Source of the DNA: Nitrogeniibacter mangrovi
GTDB lineage: Bacteria; Pseudomonadota; Gammaproteobacteria; Burkholderiales; Rhodocyclaceae
NCBI RefSeq assembly: GCF_010983895.1
Contig: NZ_CP048836.1
Coordinates: 62,001 to 126,000, forward strand
Reading direction: 5' to 3'
Length of the DNA stretch: 64,000 nucleotides
The position numbers were made by a program, and so were the translations under genes. The notes below the pieces were generated by a model, which was not told the DNA's origin, ran no database searches, and worked only from the letters and a program-made list of their open reading frames with translations. Positions 34,501-41,958 of this stretch are shown here, piece after piece (the first letter of the stretch is position 1; every line of letters starts with the position of its first letter).

Positions 34501-36856
34501 GGTGGGCGGGTCGGTGCGCAATGTCGTGCTCGCCACCCCCACCGCCGGCGGCATCCGGGGCGAGATCGGCGATCCGGCGCTGGCGCAAAACCGTTTCGTC
34601 ACCGGCGGGGGCGACCTCAGCGTGACGGCCGGCGGCGAGGTTGCGGGAAGCACGCTCTATGTCGGCGCCGGCTCGGGCCGGGTCGACGCCGCCAGCGTGG
34701 CGGCTACGGCCGGTGCCGCGCCGGTGCGGGTCGCGCTCGGCGACGCCACCCTGCGTGTGTCCGCGCTCGGCGACGTGAACCTGCTCGACATCTTCAACCC
34801 GACCCTGGAAGGCACCCAGGTGGGCGACGGGCCCTATTTCTCCACCTATGGTGCCGGATCGGGCCTGGCCGCCCTGTCGGCGGTGGGCAGCGTGAGCCTG
34901 GGCAGCTTCTCCTTCGGCCCCGCCCGGCTCGCGCTTACCGCGCCGGACGGCGGCGTGACGGTGGGCGGCGGCGTCCTGCTGCCCGACCCGTCGACCGCCC
35001 TGTCGCTGATGGCCGGCCAGGACGTGGCGTTCGAGGCCGCCATGGTGATGTCCGGACTCGACCCGGAGGCCATCCCGTTGCCGAGCCGGCCGGTGGAAAA
35101 CAATCCGTCCTTCGAGATCGGGGCGCTGGCCCCGGTGCCGGCGGCGGCGGTCAGTGACACGGTGGCCACGGTGGTGTCCGCCCATGGGGACGTCATCGGC
35201 CCCGACCACCGCGCCGCCGGCAGTGCCATCGCGCTCGAGTCCACCCTGCCGGTGTCGGTGTATGCCGGGGGCGACATCCGGGACTTCAGCTTCGTCGCCA
35301 CCCATGCGAACGACGACCAGGTGTCGCGTCTCACCGCGGGGGGCGACCTATATTTCCAGCCCAAGGTGACCCCGGGGACCGGCGAACTGCTCAATACCTC
35401 GGACGTGGGCCTGTTCGTCGACGGCCCGGGCCGGATCACGGTCTCGGCGGGCGGCTCGGTGGATCTGGCCAACAGCCTCGGCATCGTCTCGCGCGGCAAC
35501 ATCGACAACGCCTACCTGCCCGAGCGCGCGGCGTCCATCGAGGTGCTCGCCGGCACCAACGGCGCCGACTACGGCGCCTTGCTCGCCCTGGCGCGGCCGG
35601 GCGACGCGGTGGGCGGCGACGTCTTCGACCAGACCATGATCGATGTGCTCTCGGCCCAGGCCGGGCGCGCGGTGTCGCTGGCCTCGGTGCTGGGCGATCC
35701 GGCCAACGCCACCCTCGCCTCGCGCCGCGACGGCAGCCGCGCCGAACTGCAGCGCTGGTACGGGCGCTACGATGCCGCGCTGGTGGACTTCATGCGGCAG
35801 CGCAGCGGCAACCCGGCGCTGGACGCGGCCGCGGCGCAGGCGGCCTTTGCCGCGTTGCCGGCGAACGAGCAGCAGGGTTTCTACGCCAGCCAGCGGCCGG
35901 TGCTCGACGAGATCCTGTTCGCCACCCTGCGTTATTCCGGACGGATCGGCGATGCGCTCGGTGCCGGCACGCGCGGCTACGCGCCCGGCTACGCGGCGCT
36001 CGACGCCACCTTCGCGGACGGCGGCGAGGGCAACATCGAGGGCTTCCTCAGCCAGTTCAAGACCCTGCAGGACGTGGAGACGGCCTATTCGCTGCAAAGC
36101 GCGAACCGGGCGCCGGCGGACCAGGAGCACGCCACCGCGATCGCGCTGCTGGCGCCCCATGGCGCGGTGAATATCGGCGTGCCGGGTGGCGTCGTCGGCG
36201 ACCCGACCCGCACCGGCATGGTGGCCATCGGCAAGGGCGATGTGAACGTGGTCGCCCGCGACGACATCGAGGTGGGTCCCTCGCGCATCTTCACCCTGGG
36301 CGGCGGCGCCATCCAGGGCTGGAGCTCGCTGGCCGACATCGACGGCGGCAGCGCGGCCAAGACCGCCGCCGCCACGCCGCCGCCGACCCTGCGGCCCAAG
36401 GGCGACAGCTTCGAGCTGGACGTCTCGGGCAGTGTCGCCGGCGGCGGGATCGCGACCCTCAAGAAGACCCCCGACGTGCGCAATGCGCCGGTGCGGCTGT
36501 ACGCTCCCAACGGCGCGGTGGACGCGGGCGATGCGGGGATCCGGGTGAGCGGCGATCTGGAGATCGGCGCGCAGCAGATCATCGGCGCGGACAACATCTC
36601 GGTGGGTGGCTCGCTCTCGAGCAGCGCCGCGCCCCCGCCGCCGGCCGCCCCGGTGGCGGCGCCGGTGGCCTCGACCGCGAGCGACGCGGTCGATTCGGCC
36701 AACGAACTGCTCGAGAACAGCCCGACCGCCGCCGGGCCCTCCGGCGCCTCCTCCCTGCTCACCGTGGAGGTGCTGGCGATGGGCGATGCGCGCTGCGACG
36801 AGGCGGCGCGCCAGCGCGGCGAGTGCCCGGCCGAGGGCAAGGACACGGACCGCTGA
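25568..36856 (+). CDS. Giant filamentous-haemagglutinin-family adhesin (TpsA)
   Basis: 3,762-residue exoprotein. Residues 1-25 form an extended signal peptide region (NRYRLVMSRRLGVRIPVAE) followed by the classical hydrophobic core. The TPS secretion domain spans about residues 50-310, with VVMQWQNFDIGRGYTVRF and QVYLFNQAGILFGPGARVDV, the local form of the NPNGI box. Thousands of residues of beta-helix repeats follow (many GARIDVSG, GGRIALS and DGALVDLSG turns). A non-repetitive region near residues 2480-2700 is rich in Ala helices. The C-terminal part resembles DUF3739-type FHA proteins. Apart from one Cys in the leader, the only two cysteines are near the end (RCDEAARQRGECPA), like the disulfide anchor of HMW adhesins. 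Confidence 0.93.
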   Translation: MNRNRYRLVMSRRLGVRIPVAEHVSSCPKGAAPLAVAVALAALAGNALAGANLPTPAAAFVRPGSPGTANLPNIVGQTMTIRQTSQAPVVMQWQNFDIGRGYTVRFDQPSAQSRAINVVLPGGPRSDIYGNLQANGQVYLFNQAGILFGPGARVDVSGLVASTLKLNDKLIDQSLSSLSAYDASSSQYVWSEAALSRDGTAGDIRIERGAHIVAAKNGRVLIAAPNVSNAGEISTPEGQTILAAGEKLYLADSVDSRLRGVLVEVSGGGNAHNEATGELLAERGNITLAGLNVAQRGAARATTSVTLNGSIYLKARDNVVGNAGERTSYFTGGAVVLGEQSTTEVVPETANTDDVLRDDAPFNPSEVEISGKTIDLERDARISATAGKVTLTTLGGRPVGDSNDFSPDPDSAIRIADGARIDVSGLRNVAVAADRDVVEIELRGDELKDSPLQRDTAAGRPLYGEKIYMDVVKGSQVADGDTPLADVSGYRAGIERDVAELSTAGGDIVLQSEGTVSVDAGATLDVSGGSVVYRAQMDGTKRLVPKTLLQTVAGTWVAAESASAKLRYTGRTRTLLQQVPDRLVGNDAGRVVVTGRQVRLDGALKAETVNGYEQRTGAAQSARWYDWSYTPGDAGAVQAFVTQMDNLLLERERNRVLVEQYLGNAQRKPYMTQTGRRTWTGATRAQGGVLELRSNLADAATSPSVGNIVLTDAPPAAAARDADTLYLRASWLGGGGFNQFLLNTAGQFTVPAGVRLVGEAGARLTVNARQVDVEGAQAGHAGARIRLPGGEIALTTTDTSGAAISAPEGHGIAVGAGATLSTAGLWTNDLSAPPTALDPAASAVDGGRVTLASNANLTVEGAIDVSAGAWQGVNGAIAYGDGGAIALSTGRFGDGVRPERVLSLGEDAILSGYATASTDGFDSGHGGRLTIDASSLFITRLHDARDPLAPTPARTLVLSEDVLRRGGFADVALTGKTDVTVEDGAHLPLVAQVRRLGTAQRAAASGGSPQSFTLGADTAGVGGATSLSLTSAEEGVGAIRVGTGAHIATVAGGRIALDAAASIAVDGALVAHGGRIDLSTALASPTLTDRQFLDPTNKIHIGQHGRLDVSGMARATPGTQWHEGAVLDGGAIQVDAGRGYVVVQSGAELNADGATGVFDVVSPFGVVARDRTLASAGGEIALSAREGLLVDGLLSARAGAGGVAGGALSLALTAQGQWVGVAGEAFGGDPNPQRRLVLTTGGSAGADAIAANAIVPSAQHLGTARVAVDTIAAGGFQDVRLASSDRITVDGDTALTVPGRLRIETPNLVGDGASALALRAASVELTQHDDTAQRKTPLAPTAATGTGSLSVEAGQIDVRGQVAVSGFAQVGLASADELRFSGQDNGAGALGRLVTNGDLSLSAAVIYPTSGAEVSVEVRNNPTGRITLAAVGADHIVYSALGSLSLIAPQIEHGGRLRAPFGALTLAAGTLTDTGTALGGSAYTMAANGRVTLRDGSVTSISADGATIPYGQTQVAGRDWVFDTGASLDALTAAPDARVALTGDTVAVDDGALVDLSGGGDLQAWEFIAGRGGSTDILANEASDTYALLPLLGAGSAPYAADAWAGSALKSGQVVRILDGAAGLAPGVYALLPGRYGLMAGAYTIRVRSDMADLPHGADFVGTDGIPVVAARFGERVIGGAVFDNRTVGVEVLTGRDVRLRSEYLETYASRAFDQGGSVNDAGRLAVRAGAAMDLSGIVRANRSAGARGAQIDLTADRLAVLADPLTAQAGEVVLSTGMLAGLDAESLLLGATRERLADDAGTTVWALSSDAASGGASQVRVDTAGGDPLQAPEIILAARDRVAIAADSRIEATAGADETAQQFRLGGDGALLRLSSGGAGEVRRSGTVGASGDLALGRNAVLAGRSLTLDATGSVALAGADAGHRQFDLSGAEGAVALAASRLAFGQVPAGTGGLVLDDAALAEFEGAGALSLRSYSTVDLYGNASIGSATLDALMIDAAGIVSHDGAGLTQTITAGTVTLSNRDGATGATAAAQPGSTLRIAADRLVLGETGATDFTISGAERSEWAAASEVVGSGTGQVHVGGDLAIETGRVAVATGADYAVNADGALDVAATPLAAPVAPAGLGGRLAMSATQIAVGGRIEATAGRVVLSARDGDVVIDSGDTAKPAVVSAAGTDVALGPEQVALPAGEVALESRQGDVRVGPAGVLDVSAPGGADAGAVTIAATNGTFALDGQLKATIDTADGAAPQGGQLDVDVAHLDTPNGNLAAIAQRSAEFTRLVQLRVRAGDLRLDAGDRIAAQDIGLFADDGHITLQGELDASGDKGGTIRAYANAGARSGSGVLSVDGARLLARGEGDGGEGQGTAGEGGRIELGVSARDGSTETPRLSLVAGTLDVSSQHAEGGRVVLSAPRGADGVSVAMDPIDTHVVDLVGARDVVVQGYVRESASNIVTQGNNSATTLNLGGVFDLAADAVSGAHLFGPSATGGREAVLAFGRDLLGAVAGDDFEQLARADGGAWLGMLLGDKVRDAAGDDALYAQASAAIDAAFRATRGGTGNPERSVAAVLAAGLGVLDVPAPVVAAVEADLTASLAGGASSAAALGSARKLLAAHGYDSTSAAGAFLNGTAADLIDTPRDAARAALAAGAATTPQAALEAAVASFATDRGVSASQAASLASQTWALGNAASGRYRVFAGTHRFLGHADAMIASLGLAGLDPVSANAEVQIVSDGNLTVSQAVDFGNVAITPNAFLDIGTGVLPVWQSGAHAGTLTLKAAGTLAINASVRDGKTRRFSTLSGFLGGMQADGKSEYAADGTGSWAINLVAGADAAAADPLGVIAGGSGDIVIANNAVVRTGTADIQLAAAKDITLAGAGASIQTIGTVADLAFRNAVRLARTASLMGHGGGDIRVDAGGSLTGAGGAVASVSDWLARRGSVDADGTIERVGGTASNPAWYLQPASFGQGIATLGGGDLAVTVGGSVRNVVLATPTAGGIRGEIGDPALAQNRFVTGGGDLSVTAGGEVAGSTLYVGAGSGRVDAASVAATAGAAPVRVALGDATLRVSALGDVNLLDIFNPTLEGTQVGDGPYFSTYGAGSGLAALSAVGSVSLGSFSFGPARLALTAPDGGVTVGGGVLLPDPSTALSLMAGQDVAFEAAMVMSGLDPEAIPLPSRPVENNPSFEIGALAPVPAAAVSDTVATVVSAHGDVIGPDHRAAGSAIALESTLPVSVYAGGDIRDFSFVATHANDDQVSRLTAGGDLYFQPKVTPGTGELLNTSDVGLFVDGPGRITVSAGGSVDLANSLGIVSRGNIDNAYLPERAASIEVLAGTNGADYGALLALARPGDAVGGDVFDQTMIDVLSAQAGRAVSLASVLGDPANATLASRRDGSRAELQRWYGRYDAALVDFMRQRSGNPALDAAAAQAAFAALPANEQQGFYASQRPVLDEILFATLRYSGRIGDALGAGTRGYAPGYAALDATFADGGEGNIEGFLSQFKTLQDVETAYSLQSANRAPADQEHATAIALLAPHGAVNIGVPGGVVGDPTRTGMVAIGKGDVNVVARDDIEVGPSRIFTLGGGAIQGWSSLADIDGGSAAKTAAATPPPTLRPKGDSFELDVSGSVAGGGIATLKKTPDVRNAPVRLYAPNGAVDAGDAGIRVSGDLEIGAQQIIGADNISVGGSLSSSAAPPPPAAPVAAPVASTASDAVDSANELLENSPTAAGPSGASSLLTVEVLAMGDARCDEAARQRGECPAEGKDTDR

Positions 36857-36948
36857 CGGGCACGGCAGGGCGACCGGGGCGGGGCGCCGGTCGCACGCCG
36901 TGTCGTCGACGTCCCGCCCATGACAAAAGGGTGGCCCCGGGCATCGCT

Positions 36949-36964
36949 TAGTCCGATAGGACTA
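36949..36964. promoter_or_regulatory. Perfect TAGTCC-GATA-GGACTA box before the ExbB-fusion operon
   Basis: A perfect inverted repeat with 6-base arms, 80 bases before the ATG of the DUF2341-ExbB gene. It matches the site upstream of the PEP-CTERM gene at 21181, suggesting joint control by one dimeric regulator, most simply EpsA. Confidence 0.55.
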
Positions 36965-37043
36965 CGACCAAGGTGCCACGCCGACGGTGCGGCTTAACAC
37001 GGCTTCTCCAACATGTCGGGCTCAGTCAGACGACCTTGCCGCC

Positions 37044-38729
37044 ATGAAGAAACTGTTCGCCCTGTTGATCGCGCTTGCCTTGCCAATCACCGCCCAGGCC
37101 TGGTGGAACGAGTCGTGGACGGCCCGCCGTGCCGTGGTGGTCGACACCACCGCCGAGACCGGCGTCGCCCCCGGGGGCGCGGTGGCGAATGTGACCGTGC
37201 CGGTGCGCCTGCACAGCGGCAACTTCGACTTCCTCGGCGCCAAGCTCGACGGCAGCGACCTGCGCCTGGTGGCCGCCGACGACCTCACCCCGCTGAACTT
37301 CCACATCGAACGCTTCGATGCCACCGAGGAGCTCGGCGTGCTGTGGGTGCAGCTGCCCCAGGTGGCGCCGCAGATGGCCGACCAGAAGGTCTATCTCTAC
37401 TTCGGCAACGTGAGCGCCAGCGACGCCCAGAACGCGGCGGGCAGCTTCGATGCCAGCACCGGCGCGGTGTTCCATTTCGACGCCGCCGACGGGGTGGTGA
37501 AGGATGCGACGGCGAACGGCAACACCGCGGTGGCGCCGATCGCCATCGAACGCGCCGGCCTGATCGGCCCCAGCGCCCGCTTCGACGGCACCGCCACGCT
37601 GGAGCTGGTGCCCTCGGCGAGCCTGTCCATGGACGATGCGCGCGGCACCACCATCGCCCTGTGGGTGCGCCCGGACGCGGGCGTCACCCGCGGCACGCTC
37701 TACCGCCAGGGCGACGTGCGCCTGGAGATCGACAAGGGCACGCTCATGCTGCGCACGCCGGACACCGAGGTGGTGGGCGGCGCGATCACGCCGGACGCCT
37801 GGCAGTACGTGGTGATGACCGCGCGCGGCGGCCAGCTCAAGTTCTACCTGGACGGCCAGCAGGCCGCCGCCGGCACCGCCACGCTGCCGCTGCAGCAGGC
37901 CCCGGTGGTGATCGGCGAGGGCTTCGCCGGCCTGATCGACGAGTTGGAGGTGTCGACCACCGCGCGCAGCGCCGAGTGGGTCAAGCTCAATGCCGCCGCG
38001 CAGGGTGCCGACGGCCGCCTGATCCGGGTGGTGGAGGACGCCGGCGAGGTGGCCGAGGAGGGCGGCGGTTCCTACTTCGGCATCCTGGTGGGCAACCTCA
38101 CCACCGACGCCTGGGTGGTGATCGCGATCCTCATGGTGATGTTCGCCATCGCGCTCATGGTGATGGTGGCCAAGGCACAGCTGGTGGCGCGCATCGACAG
38201 CCACAACCGCGCCTTCCTGCACCGCTTCCGCGAGGCCGGGCACGATTTTCTGTCCATCGCGGCGGACCGGCGCCACGGCCACTCCTCGCTCTACCGGCTG
38301 TACGCGGCCGGGGTGCGCGAGCTGTCCAAGCGCACCGACGCCGGGCAGACGCAGATCACCGGCGCCTCCATCGACGCCATCAAGGCCGCCGTGGATGCGG
38401 ACCTGGTGCGCGAATCGCACAAGCTCAACGCCAAGATGGTGCTGCTCACCATCGCCATCTCCGGCGGCCCCTTCCTCGGCCTGCTCGGCACCGTGGTCGG
38501 CGTCATGATCACCTTCGCCGCCATCGCCGCGGCCGGCGACGTGAATGTGAACTCCATCGCGCCGGGCATCGCCGCCGCGCTGCTGGCGACGGTGGCCGGC
38601 CTGGCGGTCGCGATCCCGGCCCTGTTCGGCTACAACTACCTGGCCTCGCGCATCAAGAACATCTCGGCGGACATGCAGATCTTCGTCGACGAGTTCATCA
38701 CGCGCATCGCCGAGGTCTACGCGTCCTGA
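37044..38729 (+). CDS. DUF2341 - LamG-like - MotA/TolQ/ExbB fusion protein
   Basis: 561-residue inner-membrane protein with a signal peptide (KKLFALLIALALPITAQA). The periplasmic part has a DUF2341 domain (WWNESWTARRAVVVDTT to VYLYFGNVSA, about residues 19-135) and a LamG/concanavalin-like domain (FHFDAADGVVKDAT, TTIALWVRPDAGVT, VIGEGFAGLIDELEV, about 140-320). A first membrane helix (AWVVIAILMVMFAIALMVMV) leads to an ExbB/TolQ proton channel domain with SGGPFLGLLGTVVGVMITF and GIAAALLATVAGLAVAIPALFGY. It heads an operon with two exbD genes and tonB. The large sugar- or protein-binding module on an ExbB subunit is unusual and points to a motor sensing an envelope ligand. Confidence 0.88.
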   Translation: MKKLFALLIALALPITAQAWWNESWTARRAVVVDTTAETGVAPGGAVANVTVPVRLHSGNFDFLGAKLDGSDLRLVAADDLTPLNFHIERFDATEELGVLWVQLPQVAPQMADQKVYLYFGNVSASDAQNAAGSFDASTGAVFHFDAADGVVKDATANGNTAVAPIAIERAGLIGPSARFDGTATLELVPSASLSMDDARGTTIALWVRPDAGVTRGTLYRQGDVRLEIDKGTLMLRTPDTEVVGGAITPDAWQYVVMTARGGQLKFYLDGQQAAAGTATLPLQQAPVVIGEGFAGLIDELEVSTTARSAEWVKLNAAAQGADGRLIRVVEDAGEVAEEGGGSYFGILVGNLTTDAWVVIAILMVMFAIALMVMVAKAQLVARIDSHNRAFLHRFREAGHDFLSIAADRRHGHSSLYRLYAAGVRELSKRTDAGQTQITGASIDAIKAAVDADLVRESHKLNAKMVLLTIAISGGPFLGLLGTVVGVMITFAAIAAAGDVNVNSIAPGIAAALLATVAGLAVAIPALFGYNYLASRIKNISADMQIFVDEFITRIAEVYAS

Positions 38730-38739
38730 GGGCGGGGTC

Positions 38740-39147
38740 ATGGCCGGCGACGTTCGCGAAGACAACCAGCCCTATGACGACATCAACGTCACGCCCATGC
38801 TCGACCTGGCGTACGTGCTGCTGGTGGTGTTCATCATCCTGACCACCGCCTCGGTGCAGGGCATCAAGGTCGAGTCCCCCGTGACCTCGGCGGCGGAGAA
38901 CCTCGCCAAGCCGCAGACCCGGGCCATCACCGTCACCCGCCAGGGCGACGTGTTCCTCGATGCCTATCCGGTGGACATGGCCCAGCTGGAGACCCGGCTG
39001 GCCCAGTTCAAGGCCCTCAACCCGGCGCTGCCGGTGGTGCTCAAGGGCGACGCCGCGGCCCAGTACGACAAGGTGATGCAGGCGCTGGAGATCTGCAAGA
39101 AGCTCGGCATCACCGAGGTCGGCCTCGTCACCAAGCGCGCGCAATAG
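38740..39147 (+). CDS. exbD: Biopolymer transport protein ExbD (first copy)
   Basis: 135-residue ExbD/TolR family protein that forms the proton-conducting channel with ExbB. A short cytoplasmic tail with INVTPMLDLAYVLLVVFIIL carries the conserved channel Asp (MLDLAYVLL), followed by a periplasmic domain with VTRQGDVFLDAYPVDMAQLETRL and VVLKGDAAAQYDKVMQALEIC. It lies 10 bases after the ExbB-fusion gene. Two different ExbD proteins in one operon suggest a heteromeric stator. Confidence 0.93.
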   Translation: MAGDVREDNQPYDDINVTPMLDLAYVLLVVFIILTTASVQGIKVESPVTSAAENLAKPQTRAITVTRQGDVFLDAYPVDMAQLETRLAQFKALNPALPVVLKGDAAAQYDKVMQALEICKKLGITEVGLVTKRAQ

Positions 39148-39155
39148 GCCCGGTC

Positions 39156-39560
39156 ATGCAGGTCAAGGACGACACCAAACCCTACGACTCGATCAACGTC
39201 ACGCCCATGCTCGATCTGGCGTACGTGCTCCTGGTGGTGTTCATCATCATGACCACCGCCTCGGTGCAGGGGCTGACCATGAACCTGCCCAAGCCGAGCA
39301 ACAAACCGAGCACCGAGAAGCACGAGACCAAGATCGTGCAGGTCACGCCCGAGGGGCGCTTCATGATCAACGGCATCGGCGTCACCCTGGCGGAGCTGGA
39401 GACCCAGCTGCAGGCCGCCAAGGCGCGCGACCCCAAGCTCGCGGTCATGGTCAAGGGCGATCCGGCCACCCAGTACGCCCGTGTCATCGAGGTGGTGGAC
39501 CTGGTCAACCGCCTGCAGATCGAGGGGCTGGGGCTGATCACGGCACGGATCGGCACATGA
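39156..39560 (+). CDS. exbD: Biopolymer transport protein ExbD (second copy)
   Basis: 134-residue second ExbD. The membrane segment (INVTPMLDLAYVLLVVFIIM) is almost identical to that of the first copy, including the channel Asp, while the periplasmic domain differs (MNLPKPSNKPSTEKHETKI, then VMVKGDPATQYARVIEVVDLV). This is tandem duplication with divergence of the ligand-facing part. Its end overlaps the tonB start. Confidence 0.93.
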   Translation: MQVKDDTKPYDSINVTPMLDLAYVLLVVFIIMTTASVQGLTMNLPKPSNKPSTEKHETKIVQVTPEGRFMINGIGVTLAELETQLQAAKARDPKLAVMVKGDPATQYARVIEVVDLVNRLQIEGLGLITARIGT

Positions 39561-40252
39561 GCGGACTGGCCGAAGAGGACATTCTCGACGCGCCCTGGAA
39601 GCGCCACGCCCGTCGTGTCGGGCTGGTGCTGGTCGTCGCCGCGCTGGTCGGCGGGCTGGTCTTCCTGGTTCAGGGTCTGGGCGGCGAGGCCAAGCGCCCG
39701 GCGCGCCAGGTCACCAAGATCACCATCCTGCCGGACACCCCGCCACCGCCGCCGCCCCCGCCGCCCAAGGAGCAGCCCAAGCCCGAGCCCCGGACCGAGG
39801 CCAAGGCGGTCAAGCTCGATCAGCCCAAGCCGCAGGACGCGCCCAAGCCCGAGCCGGACCCGCAGATCAAGATGGAAGGCGAGGCCGGCGACGGCCCCAG
39901 CCCCTTTGCCGCCGGCACCGTGACGCAGGACTACATCGGTGGCGAGATCGGCGGCGGGGGCGGCAACGCGCTGCAATTCGCCTTCTTCACCCGGATGCTG
40001 CAGCGCCACCTGCAAAGCGCGCTGGCGCGCCGCGACGAGATCAAGCGCCTGGACTACCGCGTCAAGCTGCGCGTGTGGCTCGACGCCGACGGCTCGATCC
40101 GCCGCGCCGAGCTGATCGACAGCACCGGCGACGCCGACATGGACACGCGCCTGCGCACCGCGCTGACCGATCTGCCGCCGCTGCCCGAAGCCCCGCCCCA
40201 GGCCTTGCCCCAACCCATTTCCGTCCGGATCACCAATCGGGTGACCGGCTAA
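39557..40252 (+). CDS. TonB-like energy transducer
   Basis: 231-residue protein with the TonB plan: a cytoplasmic tail, one membrane helix (VGLVLVVAALVGGLVFLVQ), a Pro/Lys-rich periplasm-spanning stretch (nine consecutive Pro, then KPEP repeats) and a TonB C-terminal domain (LDYRVKLRVWLDADGSIRRAEL, then ISVRITNRVTG). The His of the TonB anchor (SxxxH) is not obvious in the helix. No TonB-dependent receptor is encoded nearby; the next gene is a porin-like protein, so the energised outer-membrane target is unclear. Confidence 0.88.
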   Translation: MSGLAEEDILDAPWKRHARRVGLVLVVAALVGGLVFLVQGLGGEAKRPARQVTKITILPDTPPPPPPPPPKEQPKPEPRTEAKAVKLDQPKPQDAPKPEPDPQIKMEGEAGDGPSPFAAGTVTQDYIGGEIGGGGGNALQFAFFTRMLQRHLQSALARRDEIKRLDYRVKLRVWLDADGSIRRAELIDSTGDADMDTRLRTALTDLPPLPEAPPQALPQPISVRITNRVTG

Positions 40253-40258
40253 TCGGCC

Positions 40259-41958
40259 ATGACCATGTTCAAGAGAAAACTGCTCCTCACCGTCCTCGCC
40301 TTCGCGCTGGTCCAGTCGCCCGCCATCGCCGACGACCGCCAGTCGCTCGAGGCCCTGCGCCAGACGACCCTGAACCTGATCGAGGTGCTGGTGGAAAACG
40401 GCGTGCTCAAGCGCGAGCAGGCCGACGCCATGCTGCGCGAGGCACGGCAGCGCGCCGCCCAGGCGGTGGCGCAACAACCGGCCGAGGCGCCCGCCGCCCC
40501 CACCGTGCGGGTGCCCTATGTGCCGCAGATCGTGCGCGACCAGATCCGCGACGAGATCAAGCAGGAGGTGCTGGCCGAAGCGCGCGAAGACCACTGGGCC
40601 GCGCCCAACGCGGTGCCCGACTGGGTGTCGCGCATCCGCTGGGAAGGCGATGTGCGGGTGCGCTACCAGGCGGATCGCTTCGCCAACGACAACACCCCGG
40701 CGGCCGCCTATGTAAACGCGCTCGGCGTCGATCCGGCCACCGGCAAGCCGGCCCTGGCCGGTAGCGGCGCGCCCTACCTGACCCGCAACGCCGGTGCCAC
40801 CGAGATCTCCGCCAACGGCTCGCCCACCGGCAATGTGACCGACGACGTGAACCGCTGGCGGGTGCGCGCACGGCTGGGGCTGCAGGCGCGCCTGTCCAAC
40901 CGCGTGAGCGCGGGCGTGCGCCTGGCGACCGGCAACACCGGCGACCGGGTGTCCACCAACCAGACCCTGGGCCAGAACCTGAACAAATACACCTTCGTGG
41001 TGGATCGGGCCTACATCAACTATGCGCCCGCCGACTGGCTCAAGCTGTCGGGCGGGCGCATCCCCAACCCCTGGTTCGCCACCAACCTGATCTGGGACGA
41101 CGACCTGAACTTCGAAGGCGTGGCCGCCACCGCGAGCTACCCGTTCAAGGCCGGGCGCTTCACCCCCTTCCTGACCGCCGGCTGGTTTCCGCTGCGCTCC
41201 GAGTCGCCCGGGCAGCACGGCGACCGTGCCCTGCAGGGGTGCAGCTGGGGCTCAACTGGCGTGCCGCCGAGGACGTGCGGGTGCGCCTCGGCTTCGCCCA
41301 GTACGACTACAAGCACGTGGAAGGGCGCGCCGACAACGACTACACCGTGGGGATCGGCGCCGGCGCCTCCTACGGGCAGTACGCCTACGAGAAGGGCTTC
41401 CGCGGCAAGGGCAACACCCTGTTCACCACCAACAGCAGCCTGGATGCCTCGGCCTATCCGGGCCTGACCGGCAGTAACCCGCTGTGGGGTCTGGCCTCCA
41501 AGTTCAAGCCGATGGCGCTCACCGCCTCGGCGGACGTGGCCAGCTTCGATCCGGTGCACGTCATGCTCTCGGCCGAATACGTGCGCAACCCGGCCTTCGA
41601 CCGCGACGAGATCTACCGCCGCACCGGCCTGCGCATGACCGACGGCAGCAACCGCGCCTACCTGCTGCGGGTGGCGGTGGGCATGCCCTCGATCAAGGAG
41701 ATGGGCGACTGGAACGCCGCGCTCGCCTATCGCCGCGTCGGTTCCGACTCGGTGCTCGATGCCTTCACCGACTCCGACTTCGGCCTCGGCGGCACCAACA
41801 TGAAGGGCTACGAGTTCAGCCTGGCCTACGGCATCGACAGCCGCACCTCGCTGGGCCTCAAGTACAGCTCGGCGAAGACGATCGACAGCCCGACCCTGTA
41901 TCCGGGCGAGAAGTTCGGCGTCGATTCCCTGCAGATCGACCTCGCGGTCTCGTTCTGA
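40259..41958 (+). pseudogene. Putative outer-membrane porin with a one-base frameshift
   Basis: Frame one starts at ATG 40259 with a signal peptide (KLLLTVLAFALVQSPAIA), a coiled-coil stretch (LEALRQTTLNLIEVLVENGVL) and the first barrel strands (WEGDVRVRYQADRF, LKLSGGRIPNPWF). It is lost at the four-G run 41236-41239. One extra G would give DRALQGVQLGLNWRAAEDV and join the second frame, which runs to a terminal Phe (QIDLAVSF) at 41958. The joined protein of about 566 residues is a putative porin of the family found beside ExbB/ExbD/TonB genes in betaproteobacteria. Coding potential is strong on both sides, so the break may be a sequence error. Confidence 0.82.

Noticed and set aside
39557-41958. 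TonB-dependent receptor downstream of tonB
   Set aside because: The barrel protein has no plug domain or TonB box that I can see; its coiled-coil N-terminus and strand pattern fit a porin.
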